35,222 nucleotides of DNA from Clostridia bacterium (GTDB taxonomy: Bacteria > Bacillota > Clostridia > Oscillospirales > CAG-272), in NCBI GenBank assembly GCA_017520505.1, contig JAFXFN010000023.1:1-35222 (forward strand), read 5' to 3'. Positions 23,458 to 31,759 of the stretch are shown piece by piece (the stretch's first letter is position 1; each line of letters begins with the position of its first letter). The notes beneath the pieces are model-generated. The model was not told the origin of the DNA. It made no database searches and saw only the letters and a program-made list of their open reading frames with translations. A program made the translations under genes and the position numbers.

Positions 23458-24123
23458 TTCTTTAATACGTTTTCATTTTTGTTAATTGAATTCAACGTGA
23501 CGTTGTAGGGGACGGCGCCCAGTAGTTCGTGGCAAATCACGAACTACACGTCCCGTTTCAATCCCATTTCCGTTCATTTCATAGGTATATGACAACGGCG
23601 CCATGCCCGCAGCCCCCTTGTAGTTCGCTGTACAGCGAACTACCGCAGTTGACCTTGTCAACTGCACCGGACTGTATGGCGCATATTTCCTGCGGAAATA
23701 TGTTTTTTGTTCATTTCATACGGGCGAGCAAAGTAGTTCGCTGTACAGCGAACTACACGCCCCATACAAAAATATCTATTATCTAATCTCTATTATCTAT
23801 TATCTGCCATTTAATGCGGGAGGATAATATCCTCCCCTACAAGGTTTGACTAATCGGGGAAAATCTTAATTTTTGTTCATTCTATTCAACGTGGTGTTGT
23901 AGTATCTTGTTTCATATAAATCTTTACAATAACGGCGCCCCGTCCGCCCCCCCACAGTTGGAAGGCGTACGGTAGTGCGCCAAGCCAACTGCCTGCGGAC
24001 GAGGCGTATCGTTCCGATACACCGGCAGTTGACTTTGTCAACTGCATGTGGCCTGCATATTTCCTACGGAAATATATTTATTCGAGGTATATTGTATGGG
24101 CAAAGAATAAAAGCTTTCAATGT
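23458..24123. repeat. 666-bp gene-free region packed with palindromes
   Basis: No gene is supported. Contents in order: the 86-bp repeat copy (23490-23575); a GTAGTTCGC-type palindrome (23620-23643) next to a GCAGTTGAC-type one (23645-23665); CATATTTCC/GGAAATATG (about 23681); another GTAGTTCGC palindrome (23733-23756); a run of TCTATTA-like heptamers (23773-23804); a GGGAGGATAATATCCTCCC unit (23816-23859); CAGTTGG/CCAACTG with a long loop (23955-23992); GTATCGttcCGATAC (24006-24020); and GCAGTTGAC/GTCAACTGC (24025-24045). Confidence 0.8.
23490..23575 (+). repeat. 86-bp direct repeat, copy 1
   Basis: Identical over 86 bp to 25192-25277, same orientation. It contains GTAGGGGACGGCGCCCA, a palindrome with GTAGTTCGTG/CACGAACTAC arms (23522-23547), and CGTCCCG. 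The two copies bracket the SLOG and XRE genes. Confidence 0.9.
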
Positions 24124-24591
24124 TCATCGTACAAAATCTGCATCACACAAATTAACAACTTTCTTTTGCAGTTTTTCAGCATATTTCATCGCCGTATACG
24201 CTCCGCCGTTATTGCGCTTGACGTAAACTATCACAAGATCGGAACGCTCTGCCATCCATCGGTTTTTCATAGTAATGGCGGATTTAGGATGTACACCGTA
24301 AAGGCTTTCGGGAATTACAATACCGTTGTAATATTCTTTATAATATTCAATATCAGCCACAGTATACGGAAGTACCAATGTCATTTCGCTGTTTTCTTTT
24401 CCGAACATTTTTTGCGCACGTTTTATCACAGATGCCGCATATTCATCAAATTCACCGTTACGCCCGATAAGGAATGACACATACATCTTCGTCTGTATCA
24501 GTTCATTTATTAACGGTGTCAGCTTGTTATCCAATTCCATTACATCATACACCGTCCGATGACCGAATAAAGAAACATAAAAAACGTCCAC
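24124..24591 (-). CDS. SLOG-fold protein (YpsA/DUF1273-like)
   Basis: A 155-residue soluble protein of the SLOG (lysine-decarboxylase-like Rossmann) superfamily. Motifs: FGHR (9-12), FLIGRNGEFDEYAA (40-53), LVLPY (72-76), KNRWMAERSDLVIVYV (109-124) and NNGGAYTAMKYAE (127-139), the last being the nucleotide/phosphate-binding loop. SLOG domains bind nucleotide ligands and appear in several conflict and signalling systems, though most clostridial copies of this type are unstudied. The start is GTG (24591) with only a weak GGGG upstream; no in-frame ATG is close. Divergent from an XRE regulator across 148 bp containing a perfect inverted repeat, and both genes lie between identical 86-bp repeats. 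Confidence 0.8.
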   Translation of the reverse strand: MDVFYVSLFGHRTVYDVMELDNKLTPLINELIQTKMYVSFLIGRNGEFDEYAASVIKRAQKMFGKENSEMTLVLPYTVADIEYYKEYYNGIVIPESLYGVHPKSAITMKNRWMAERSDLVIVYVKRNNGGAYTAMKYAEKLQKKVVNLCDADFVR

Positions 24592-24622
24592 TTTTACCCC
24601 ATTTCCGCTTATATAAGCACTT

Positions 24623-24667
24623 TTTTTATCAAAATCATATTTTAAGTATATAAGATTTTGATAAAAA
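24623..24667. promoter_or_regulatory. Inverted repeat in the SLOG/XRE divergent promoter (probable operator)
   Basis: Perfect 14-bp arms TTTTTATCAAAATC (24623-24636) and GATTTTGATAAAAA (24654-24667), 17 bp apart; arm centres are 31 bp apart, about three helical turns. Placed between divergent genes one of which encodes an XRE regulator, it is a good candidate for that regulator's operator. Clear -10 boxes are hard to choose in this AT-rich region. Confidence 0.6.
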
Positions 24668-24739
24668 TATCAATAGTCTGTGGAATTTTATTTGTAATAT
24701 TTATAGACTATATTTATAGAAATTACAGGCGGTGTAACC

Positions 24740-25078
24740 ATGAGCGATATTGCAACTATTTTAGGGCAGCGAATAAGATATTACAGAAAATCCGCAGGAT
24801 GGAGTCAGGAAACACTTGCGGAGCTTTCGGGATGCCATTCCACCTATATCGGTCAGCTCGAACGAGGAGAGAAAAATGCAACCGTAGAAAGTGTCGGAAA
24901 GATTGCATCTGCGTTGAATATTTCCTTGTCAACACTATTTGCGGATATCGGTATCAAGGATGAAAAAATATATGAAATTCCGACCGAATACAGGGAATTC
25001 ATTTTGAATAAAACAACGGAAGAACAAAAGCGTATATACAAAATACTGCTTGAAATAGATAATTACAAAAACAATTAA
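24740..25078 (+). CDS. XRE family helix-turn-helix regulator
   Basis: A 112-residue protein. The helix-turn-helix spans about residues 6-62: LGQRIRYYRKSAGWSQETLAE, then GCHSTYIGQLERGEKNATVESVGKIASALN, a canonical Cro/CI-type domain. Residues 70-112 form a short, probably helical C-terminal part (EEQKRIYKILLEIDNY) likely used for dimerisation. It may control itself and the divergent SLOG gene through the inverted repeat at 24623-24667. AGGCGG site precedes the ATG; terminator follows at 25087. Similar XRE proteins are widespread in Firmicutes chromosomes and mobile elements. Confidence 0.88.
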   Translation: MSDIATILGQRIRYYRKSAGWSQETLAELSGCHSTYIGQLERGEKNATVESVGKIASALNISLSTLFADIGIKDEKIYEIPTEYREFILNKTTEEQKRIYKILLEIDNYKNN

Positions 25079-25086
25079 ACAAAATC

Positions 25087-25112
25087 AAAGCCGATGTGTG
25101 ATCGGCTTTTTT
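25087..25112 (+). terminator. Rho-independent terminator of the XRE gene
   Basis: Perfect 9-bp stem (AAAGCCGAT 25087-25095 with ATCGGCTTT 25101-25109), 5-base loop, T-run. Confidence 0.85.
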
Positions 25113-25125
25113 TGTTCGTTTCATA

Positions 25126-25167
25126 CGGGAGGATAATATCCTCCCCTACAAGGTTTGATTAATTGGT
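25126..25167. repeat. GGGAGGATAATATCCTCCC repeat unit
   Basis: One of four full copies in the window (others from 4339, 23816 and 29340; a fifth at 35071 is cut by the IS). Each has a GGGAGGAtaaTATCCTCCC hairpin followed by CTACAAGGTTTGAYTAAT and a short G-rich end. Confidence 0.8.
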
Positions 25168-25191
25168 GAAATCCCCATTTCTGTTTGTTAC

Positions 25192-25277
25192 ATTCAACGT
25201 GACGTTGTAGGGGACGGCGCCCAGTAGTTCGTGGCAAATCACGAACTACACGTCCCGTTTCAATCCCATTTCCGTTC
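25192..25277 (+). repeat. 86-bp direct repeat, copy 2
   Basis: Identical to 23490-23575. Preceded, as at copy 1's locus, by a GGGAGGATAATAT unit nearby, though the order differs. Confidence 0.9.
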
Positions 25278-25298
25278 GCTTCATACGGGACGTAATTA

Positions 25299-25395
25299 AT
25301 GAAATACCGCTTTGCGGTATGAAATACGGCAAGCCGTATGAAATCTTTGCGCTTTACGCAAAGATGAAATCATCTCCGCCTTTCGGGCGGAGATG
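25299..25395. repeat. Palindrome array with ATGAAAT linkers
   Basis: Hairpins ATACCGCtttGCGGTAT, ACGGCaaGCCGT, CTTTGCG/CGCAAAG and CATCTCCGCC/GGCGGAGATG in series, each joined by GAAAT or ATGAAAT (the ATTTCA linker read on this strand). The last hairpin may also terminate the trkA-trkH operon, whose stop codon is at 25422. With the repeats before it, this fills the gene-free stretch 25079-25421. Confidence 0.75.
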
Positions 25396-25421
25396 GTCAT
25401 TTAAGGAATAATATTATCGAT

Positions 25422-26864
25422 TCAGGACCTTCTCCACGTTGAGGGGGAGAAAAGGACGAGAATGGGGAAAATTTCAAGTCTTCCCGCAAGCATATCCCAT
25501 ATTAAAACGAGCTTGGAAAATGCGGAAAATCCGCCGTAATTTGACATAGGACCCACCGCATCGAAGCCCGGGCCGATGTTATTAAAGCAAGCTGCCACCG
25601 CTGAAATATTCGTCTCAACGGAAAAACCGTCAATCGACACCAAAAAGAAGCTGAGGATTATCAGAATAACGTATGCGCACAAATAGCCGAGCGTGCTTTT
25701 TATTATCTTTTCATCCGTCGGCTCGCCGTTCAGGCGGATGAGCTGTATTTTCTGCGGATGAAGCGTTTGTCTGATGCTTCTGACAAATGTTTTGATATAC
25801 AAAATCACTCTGGAACACTTGATTCCGCCGCCGGTGCTTCCGGCACAGGCTCCTATGACCATAAGGCAAAGAAGCACAGCCTTTGAAAACGATGGCCACA
25901 AATTGAAATCGGCTGTGGCAAAGCCGGTGGTAGTGATGATGCTCGCCACCTGAAATGCGCTGTGGCGCAAGGCTTCTCCGACATTTCCGTATATACGGTA
26001 CACGTTAAGTGTGATGAGTGCCGTGCTTGCAACTATTACACCGATATAAAATTTAATCTCGCCGTTTTTAAACAGCTCCTTGAAGTTACGTATCAATACA
26101 AGATAAAAGCAACTGAAATTGACACCGAAAAGTATCATAAACACCGTGCATACGTTTTGTATGTACGGACTGAACGATGCAATGCTGTCGGCTCTTGTAC
26201 CGAAGCCGCCCGTGCCCGCCGTGCCGAATGATGTACATACCGCATCGAAAACAGGCATTTTGCCGAAAAGCAGAAAAATGATGTTTAACAACGTAAGAAC
26301 AATGTACAAAAGATACAGTATTTTTGCCGTCTGTTTCATTTTCGGAACTATTTTGCCGACACTCGGTCCGGGGCTTTCCGCACGCAAGAGGTGAAGCGAC
26401 GAGCTTCCCATCGGGTCTATGGCAAGCAAAAACACAAGCACACCCATACCGCCCAGCCAATGGCTGAAGGAACGCCAGTAAAGCACACCCCTTGACAGAG
26501 CCTCGACATCGGGCACAACGGATGCTCCCGTTGTGGTAAAGCCCGACACTATTTCAAAAAAAGCATCGATAAAACTCGGTATCTCTCCTGAAATTACAAG
26601 CGGAAGACACCCTGCAAGACTTAAAAATATCCACGAAAGTCCTACGCACACAAATCCCTCTTTTGCATAAAATGCTCTTTTGGCATTTTTGCATATAAGG
26701 TACATCAGCCCTGATACCGCCAGGATGACGGCAATACTCAAAGCAAACGACAAGCACGTTTTCCTGGTGCCGTCAACAGCACAGATGATAACAGACGGTA
26801 TCATGAACAGCGCTTCCAGAGCAAGTATCTTTGAAATGATACGTCCTACAATTTTATAATTCAT
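25422..26864 (-). CDS. trkH: Potassium uptake protein TrkH/KtrB family, membrane subunit
   Basis: A 480-residue K+ channel-like transporter with the four pore repeats of the Trk/Ktr/HKT superfamily. Filter-like segments are visible: SGFTTTGASV (about 108-117), FGTAGTGGFGTR (about 213-224), ITTTGFATADF (about 311-321) and FNNIGPGFDAVG (about 427-438), each holding the key Gly. It ends FSPSTWRRS like complete TrkH proteins, so it is full length. It works with the NAD(H)/nucleotide-binding TrkA encoded 11 bp upstream. The start follows GGGGATATT. Third gene of the HAD-trkA-trkH operon. Confidence 0.93.
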   Translation of the reverse strand: MNYKIVGRIISKILALEALFMIPSVIICAVDGTRKTCLSFALSIAVILAVSGLMYLICKNAKRAFYAKEGFVCVGLSWIFLSLAGCLPLVISGEIPSFIDAFFEIVSGFTTTGASVVPDVEALSRGVLYWRSFSHWLGGMGVLVFLLAIDPMGSSSLHLLRAESPGPSVGKIVPKMKQTAKILYLLYIVLTLLNIIFLLFGKMPVFDAVCTSFGTAGTGGFGTRADSIASFSPYIQNVCTVFMILFGVNFSCFYLVLIRNFKELFKNGEIKFYIGVIVASTALITLNVYRIYGNVGEALRHSAFQVASIITTTGFATADFNLWPSFSKAVLLCLMVIGACAGSTGGGIKCSRVILYIKTFVRSIRQTLHPQKIQLIRLNGEPTDEKIIKSTLGYLCAYVILIILSFFLVSIDGFSVETNISAVAACFNNIGPGFDAVGPMSNYGGFSAFSKLVLIWDMLAGRLEIFPILVLFSPSTWRRS

Positions 26865-26875
26865 AATATCCCCGT

Positions 26876-28231
26876 TTATTCAAAAATGTCGCTGAACTGA
26901 TATATCGCACCGCTGTTCGTTACGACAACGACCGAATCACCGTATGTAAACGACGAATTACCGTCAGGTATCTCCGTCTTGCCTCTGCGTGTTATGCAGG
27001 AGATAAGAACGCCCTTTTTCAGCTTAAGCTCCTTAAGCGGAGTGCCGCAGTTGGGTGTTGACTTATCAAGTCGGAACTCTATCGCCTCTGCCTTTCCGTC
27101 TGCAATAAGGTGAACGGCAACAGCCGCACCTGTCTGATTCTGCATTGCACGCACGTATCTTACGATTGCATTACAGCAAAGCTCCTTGGGGCATACGACA
27201 CTGCTTTGCGGCAGAAAATCAAGTATTCCGTTATCGTCTATATGGTCAAGCTTCGTTACGATATTCGGCACATTGTGCGTATGGCCGTAAAGGGAGATTA
27301 TTATATTCTGCTCATCCATTCCCGTCAGAGTTACAAGCGCATCGCATCTGTCGATGCCCTCGCCCTCAAGGGCAAAGCTGCTGCTTGCATCGCCGTTTAT
27401 AATATCGACCTCGGGAAGAAGTGCTGAAAGCTGAATACACTTTTCCGGATTTTTTTCAATTATCGTGACACCGATGCCCGATCTTATCAAGCGCTGTGAA
27501 AGGTGGTATGCGATTCGGCTTCCGCCGCATATAAGCACACGGCGCACCTTTTTTGTGATGATGCCGAGATTTTTCAAAAGTCCCGTGAGGTTTTCCGTGG
27601 AGGCTGTTACGAATATTCTGTCGCCCTCCTCGAGCTTGAAATTACCCGACGGAGTTATTACGTTTCCGTCACGCAAAACGGTACAGACGAGTATCTTGCA
27701 TTTTACGACCGAATTAAGCTCTATAAGCGTGCGGCCGCACAGCTTACTGCCCTCGTCGACACGAAGCTCAACTATCTCCACTCTGCCCTTTGCAAACGTT
27801 TCAAGCTTTGAAAATCCGGGGTATTTGAGCAATCTTTCTATCTCCAGCGCCGCCTGCTTTTCGGGGTTTATCGTCATTGAAAGCGCAAACGTTTCACGCA
27901 TATCGTATATTTGAGATGCATATTCGGGATTTCTTATTCTCGCTATGGTATGCAGCTTTGAATTCAGCGTGTGCGCTGTCAGACAGCACAAAAGATTTAT
28001 TTCATCCGAGCCTGTTGCCGCAATAAGAAGGTCTGCCGTTTCGACACCTGCCGCCGACAGAATATTCTTCGCCGCACAGTTACCGACGATCGTCATAACG
28101 TCATACTGCTCAAGTGCTGAATCGAGCACATTGCTGTCAGAGTCGATGACCGTGATGTCATATCCCTCCTGTGTCAGCTGACGTGCAAGCATAGAGCCGA
28201 CCTTTCCCGTTCCTGCTATTATAATTTTCAT
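26876..28231 (-). CDS. trkA: Trk potassium system peripheral protein TrkA
   Basis: A 451-residue regulator with two tandem RCK units, each a Rossmann N-domain plus a C-domain. N1 begins IIIAGTGKVGSMLARQL (3-19, GxGxxG loop) with VIDSD acidic end; C1 is about 140-225. N2 begins VLICGGSRIAYHLSQRL (about 233-249) with IIEKN; C2 runs to the end (about 370-451, EFRLDKSTPNCGTPLKEL). TrkA binds NADH/NAD+ or ATP on the cytoplasmic face and gates TrkH. Double-length TrkA with TrkH, rather than single-unit KtrA, is the combination here. Preceded by GGAG; 27 bp after the HAD gene. Confidence 0.93.
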   Translation of the reverse strand: MKIIIAGTGKVGSMLARQLTQEGYDITVIDSDSNVLDSALEQYDVMTIVGNCAAKNILSAAGVETADLLIAATGSDEINLLCCLTAHTLNSKLHTIARIRNPEYASQIYDMRETFALSMTINPEKQAALEIERLLKYPGFSKLETFAKGRVEIVELRVDEGSKLCGRTLIELNSVVKCKILVCTVLRDGNVITPSGNFKLEEGDRIFVTASTENLTGLLKNLGIITKKVRRVLICGGSRIAYHLSQRLIRSGIGVTIIEKNPEKCIQLSALLPEVDIINGDASSSFALEGEGIDRCDALVTLTGMDEQNIIISLYGHTHNVPNIVTKLDHIDDNGILDFLPQSSVVCPKELCCNAIVRYVRAMQNQTGAAVAVHLIADGKAEAIEFRLDKSTPNCGTPLKELKLKKGVLISCITRRGKTEIPDGNSSFTYGDSVVVVTNSGAIYQFSDIFE

Positions 28232-28258
28232 TTTTTCTCCTGTTGATAACTTACGGTT

Positions 28259-29071
28259 TTATATGTTTTCCTTTTCTATCTTCTCAATAAGTCCCGCTAT
28301 TGCACCCTCACCGCAGGGACAAACGACAACGTCGCACATATCGATTATTTTCTGAAGTCCCGACGAGGGGCAGGCGGAAACATCAGCGTTTGCAAGCATA
28401 TTTTCATCGTTTTCATAGTCTCCGATGCAGTACGTTCTAACGTCACCGAGGAAGCGTTTGAGGTATTTCACCTGTGCGCCCTTTGTAGCACCGGGTGCAA
28501 GCAGCTCAAGCATAGTGCGGCAGGAATACGTTTTTTCAAACTTACTCGGCATCGTTTCGTTGATGAATTGATTTACCGCCTCAAGCTCCTCAGCCCCCTC
28601 TCCTGCCAGAACTATTTTGTTCCAGCCGAGAAGATTCATATCCTCAAGCTCGGTCTGCACGACCTCCTCAAAGTAATTTTTAAGCTCACGGTATATAAAA
28701 TCGTTTCCTGCGGCGGCAAGGTATCCGTCCTGACAGTTGATGCGGATGCCGACGGAGGGGAATTTTTCGTGAAGCACCTTCAAAAAGGGCATTGTCGCCT
28801 CGCCGTCAAGACATATTTCGTTGTGTCTTTGTCCCGTTTTTATATCGTAAACATAGCTTCCGTTGCAAAGAATAGACGGCGCATTTACAAGCTTGTCATA
28901 CCCCGGAACGATAGTTCCGATATTGTACGCAACACGTCCCGATGCAAACGTGAAAAGTCCTCCGTTTGCCTTGAAGTATTCTATTGCTTCGTTGTTTCTT
29001 TTTATTCCCGCTTCCGACCCGGTATACGTTCCGTCAATGTCGGAAATTATTATTTTACCCGAAAATTTCAT
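28259..29071 (-). CDS. HAD superfamily phosphatase, Cof type
   Basis: A 270-residue HAD hydrolase of the Cof/IIB class. Motif I is SDIDGT with nucleophile D11 and D13; motif II FASGR with S44; motif III K197 in GATKG; motif IV IGDYENDENML with D218 and D222. The cap domain lies at about 85-190. Such enzymes dephosphorylate small phosphate esters (sugar phosphates, cofactors); substrate unknown. It is first in an operon with trkA and trkH (27-bp and 11-bp gaps), a link to K+ uptake that may be only transcriptional. AAGGAAAC site precedes the ATG. Confidence 0.9.
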   Translation of the reverse strand: MKFSGKIIISDIDGTYTGSEAGIKRNNEAIEYFKANGGLFTFASGRVAYNIGTIVPGYDKLVNAPSILCNGSYVYDIKTGQRHNEICLDGEATMPFLKVLHEKFPSVGIRINCQDGYLAAAGNDFIYRELKNYFEEVVQTELEDMNLLGWNKIVLAGEGAEELEAVNQFINETMPSKFEKTYSCRTMLELLAPGATKGAQVKYLKRFLGDVRTYCIGDYENDENMLANADVSACPSSGLQKIIDMCDVVVCPCGEGAIAGLIEKIEKENI

Positions 29072-29139
29072 TTTTGTTTCCTTTCGATTGTATATCGTTT
29101 AATATAGATGTCATTTATTCAATGTAATTATTGCAGGAA

Positions 29140-29515
29140 AGATACATACCGCTTTGCTCTTTTGCACCGCTTGCGGTGTGCGCCATTCGCCCGCAAGGCA
29201 ATTTGCTTCGCCAACGTGTAGTTGACTTTGTCAACTACGGCAGTTCGCTGTACAGCGAACTGCAAGGGGGCTGTGGGCGATGGCGCTTTTATCTATTCTC
29301 TATTATCTATTCTATATTATCTATTATCTTTCGTTTTCTGCGGGAGGATAATATCCTCCCCTACAAGGTTTGATTAATGCCCCCTCGGCAGGCACAGCCT
29401 GCAACCTCCATGTAGTTCGAATTACTTCGAACTACCGCAGTTTACAAAGTAAACTGCACGGCACAGGCGCACATTTCCTGACGGAAATATGGTTTTTGTT
29501 CATTCCATTCGTGAC
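29140..29515. repeat. Palindrome and repeat cluster upstream of the HAD operon and downstream of dapA
   Basis: No gene in 29072-29518. Contents: ACCGC/GCGGT hairpin (about 29166); GTAGTTGAC palindrome (29218-29238) then GCAGTTCGC palindrome (29240-29263); TCTATTA-like tandem heptamers (29290-29330); GGGAGGATAATAT unit (29340-29379); GTAGTTCGAA palindrome (29412-29435) then GCAGTTTAC palindrome (29437-29457); ATTTCC/GGAAAT hairpin (about 29472). A promoter for the HAD operon was not identified with confidence. Confidence 0.75.
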
Positions 29516-29518
29516 ATA

Positions 29519-30415
29519 TTACAAAACATATCCCGTTTCCGAATACGCTTTTATTATTCCGTGAAGCTCGCCGTCGTCACCCTTGACAAGCGGCAGTCGG
29601 ACATCGGGTGAGCACAGTTCAAGATACGCCAAAAGCGCCTTGATGCCCACGGGATTCGTGCTTTGAGAAAGCGATTTCAAAAGCGGACGGATGCGAACGA
29701 AAGCATCTCTTGCTTCATCTGTTTTGCTAAGTAAAAATTTGTCATATACCGTTTTATATGCGCACGGCAAGGCATTTGATATTACGCTTACACAGCCGAC
29801 AGCGCCGAGAGATAAAAACGGAAGCAAAAGCTCATCATTTCCGCAGAATATGTCAAAGCCCGAAAAAGCTGTGAGCTTTTCGGTGATGTCGTAAATGTCG
29901 CTTGACGCCTCTTTTAAAGCCGTGATATTTTCGTGTGAAAACAGCACCTCTGCCGTTTTGCACGTGATGCTCACACCTGTGCGTGACGGCACGTTATACA
30001 TCATAAGCGGAAGCTCCGTTTCCTCTGCCACCGTCAGATAATGGCGCACGATGCCGTCTTGCGGCGGTCGGTTATAGTACGGTGTTACACACAGTATTCC
30101 GTCAGCCCCTCTTTGATACGCTTCCTTGGCTTGCTCCTGCGCCGTGCGTGTGTCAGCCCCTCCGCATCCGACGATGAAAAACGTCCGTTTGTCTATACAT
30201 TCTTTTGCGAATTCAATAAGCCGTGAGCGTTCCTTGGCGCTGACCGTGGGCGACTCGCCCGTTGTGCCCAAAAGCACGATGCCGTCAACCCCTGCCTTTA
30301 TCTGTCTGCCTAACATCAGCTTCAGGGCGGAGTAATCTATCTCTGTATTCTTAAACGGTGTTACCACAGCGGTGATTATGCCGTGGGGAAACCGTTTTTT
30401 GTCTGCATATTCCAT
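29519..30415 (-). CDS. dapA: 4-hydroxy-tetrahydrodipicolinate synthase
   Basis: A 298-residue TIM-barrel aldolase, full length (family about 290-300). It condenses pyruvate with aspartate semialdehyde in the first committed step of the diaminopimelate/lysine pathway, also feeding dipicolinate for spores. GTTGES is at 50-55 (Thr51/Thr52), catalytic Tyr140 in MMYNVPSRTG, and Schiff-base Lys168 in ALKEASS; YYNRPPQDG (113-121) is also conserved. GGGGTG precedes the ATG. It stands alone, without dapB. Its 166-bp divergent region with queA contains the queA promoter. Its stop codon lies right at the edge of the repeat cluster. Confidence 0.95.
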   Translation of the reverse strand: MEYADKKRFPHGIITAVVTPFKNTEIDYSALKLMLGRQIKAGVDGIVLLGTTGESPTVSAKERSRLIEFAKECIDKRTFFIVGCGGADTRTAQEQAKEAYQRGADGILCVTPYYNRPPQDGIVRHYLTVAEETELPLMMYNVPSRTGVSITCKTAEVLFSHENITALKEASSDIYDITEKLTAFSGFDIFCGNDELLLPFLSLGAVGCVSVISNALPCAYKTVYDKFLLSKTDEARDAFVRIRPLLKSLSQSTNPVGIKALLAYLELCSPDVRLPLVKGDDGELHGIIKAYSETGYVL

Positions 30416-30440
30416 TTTTGCACCCCGTAATAAATAACTG

Positions 30441-30470
30441 TTGAAAACTTAACATAATATTGGTTATAAT
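30441..30470 (+). promoter_or_regulatory. Possible promoter of queA
   Basis: TTGAAA (30441-30446), 18 bp, TATAAT (30465-30470), leaving a leader of about 100 bases. A weaker TTGACT at 30511 lacks a good -10. Confidence 0.45.
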
Positions 30471-30581
30471 ATGAAAAGCTTCCGTATTATTTTATGCGGG
30501 ATGTCTTATATTGACTATTTGAGTTTATCACATTATCGGTAAATTGTCAACCGAAAACAGAAATTGTCAGAGGAATAAAAT

Positions 30582-31649
30582 ATGAATAACGATGGACTTT
30601 CCACAAGTGATTATAAATATTATCTGCCCGAGGAGCTTATTGCGCAGTCACCTGCCGAAAAACGTGACGAATCACGCCTGATGTGTGTTGACCGCAAAAC
30701 GGGTACGCTTTCGCACAAAATATTCAAGGATGTAAAGGGATTTTTGAAAAAGGGCGACGTGCTTGTTATAAACAATTCACGTGTTATCCCCGCACGTCTT
30801 ATGGGAACGAAGAAAAAAGCTCCCGACAGTATCAAGGACGGTGCAAAATGCGAGGTGCTTTTGCTTAAATGCACCGAGGGCGACAAGTGGGAATGTATCG
30901 TTCACCCCGGAAAAAGGCTGAAAATGGGCGCTGAAATTGAATTTGCAGGCGGTCTTTCGTGTGTCGTGTGTGAGGTCAAGGATGACGGAAACAGAATAGT
31001 TGAGTTTTTCTATGATAAAGAAAAATACGGCAATATTTTTGCAGTTCTTGACGTTGCAGGCTCTATGCCGACACCGCCGTACATAACGAAAAAGCTCGAA
31101 GACAAAAGCCGTTATCAGACGGTTTATGCCGACAAAAACGGCTCAGCCGCCGCACCCACGGCAGGTTTACACTTCACAAAGGAGCTGCTTGCGGAAATCG
31201 AAGAAATGGGCGTTAAAATTGCCCCTGTTATGCTCCACGTGGGGCTCGGCACGTTCCGCCCCGTCAAGGTAGAAAATATAAAAGAGCACAAAATGCACTC
31301 GGAATATTTTGAAGTGTCAGAGGAAAGCGCAAGAATAATAAATTCCGCAAAGGCAAACGGAGGCCGTGTTATCGCTGTCGGCACAACATCAACACGTGTG
31401 CTTGAAAGCGCATCAACTGACGACGGCATCATTCATCCGATGTGTGCCGACACGGAAATATTTATTTATCCCGGGTATAAATTCAAGATGCTTGACGGAC
31501 TTATAACGAATTTTCATCTGCCCGAAAGCACGCTTTTAATGCTCGTTTCGGCATTTTCCTCAAGGGAAATAATGCTCTCGGCTTATGAGGAAGCCGTGAG
31601 GGAGAAATACAGATTTTTCTCCTTCGGAGATGCGATGTTTATATGTTGA
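30582..31649 (+). CDS. queA: S-adenosylmethionine:tRNA ribosyltransferase-isomerase
   Basis: A 355-residue protein matching QueA throughout (family about 340-360). It transfers and rearranges the ribosyl part of SAM onto preQ1 in tRNA to make epoxyqueuosine. Recognisable blocks: [21 protein letters not shown] near the start, [14 protein letters not shown] (about 59-72), PTPPYI, the [10 protein letters not shown] block (about 204-213), [10 protein letters not shown] (about 235-244) and [18 protein letters not shown] near the end. GAGG site before ATG. No tgt or other queuosine gene is nearby, so it is an isolated member of the pathway here. Confidence 0.96.
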   Translation: MNNDGLSTSDYKYYLPEELIAQSPAEKRDESRLMCVDRKTGTLSHKIFKDVKGFLKKGDVLVINNSRVIPARLMGTKKKAPDSIKDGAKCEVLLLKCTEGDKWECIVHPGKRLKMGAEIEFAGGLSCVVCEVKDDGNRIVEFFYDKEKYGNIFAVLDVAGSMPTPPYITKKLEDKSRYQTVYADKNGSAAAPTAGLHFTKELLAEIEEMGVKIAPVMLHVGLGTFRPVKVENIKEHKMHSEYFEVSEESARIINSAKANGGRVIAVGTTSTRVLESASTDDGIIHPMCADTEIFIYPGYKFKMLDGLITNFHLPESTLLMLVSAFSSREIMLSAYEEAVREKYRFFSFGDAMFIC

Positions 31650-31672
31650 AAATCAAACATAAAATGCACATA

Positions 31673-31737
31673 AACATATTGTTTATGTGAAAATTATAAC
31701 ATAATATGTTGACACGTGGGATATAATATGATATACT
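31673..31737 (+). promoter_or_regulatory. Toxin-antitoxin promoter with possible operator
   Basis: TTGACA (31709-31714), 17 bp, TATACT (31732-31737). An inverted repeat AACATATT (31673-31680) / AATATGTT (31703-31710) overlaps the -35 box by two bases; a RelB-type repressor could bind there. AAAGGAG precedes the antitoxin ATG. Confidence 0.6.
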
Positions 31738-31759
31738 GTTATCGAAAGGAGTTGATATT

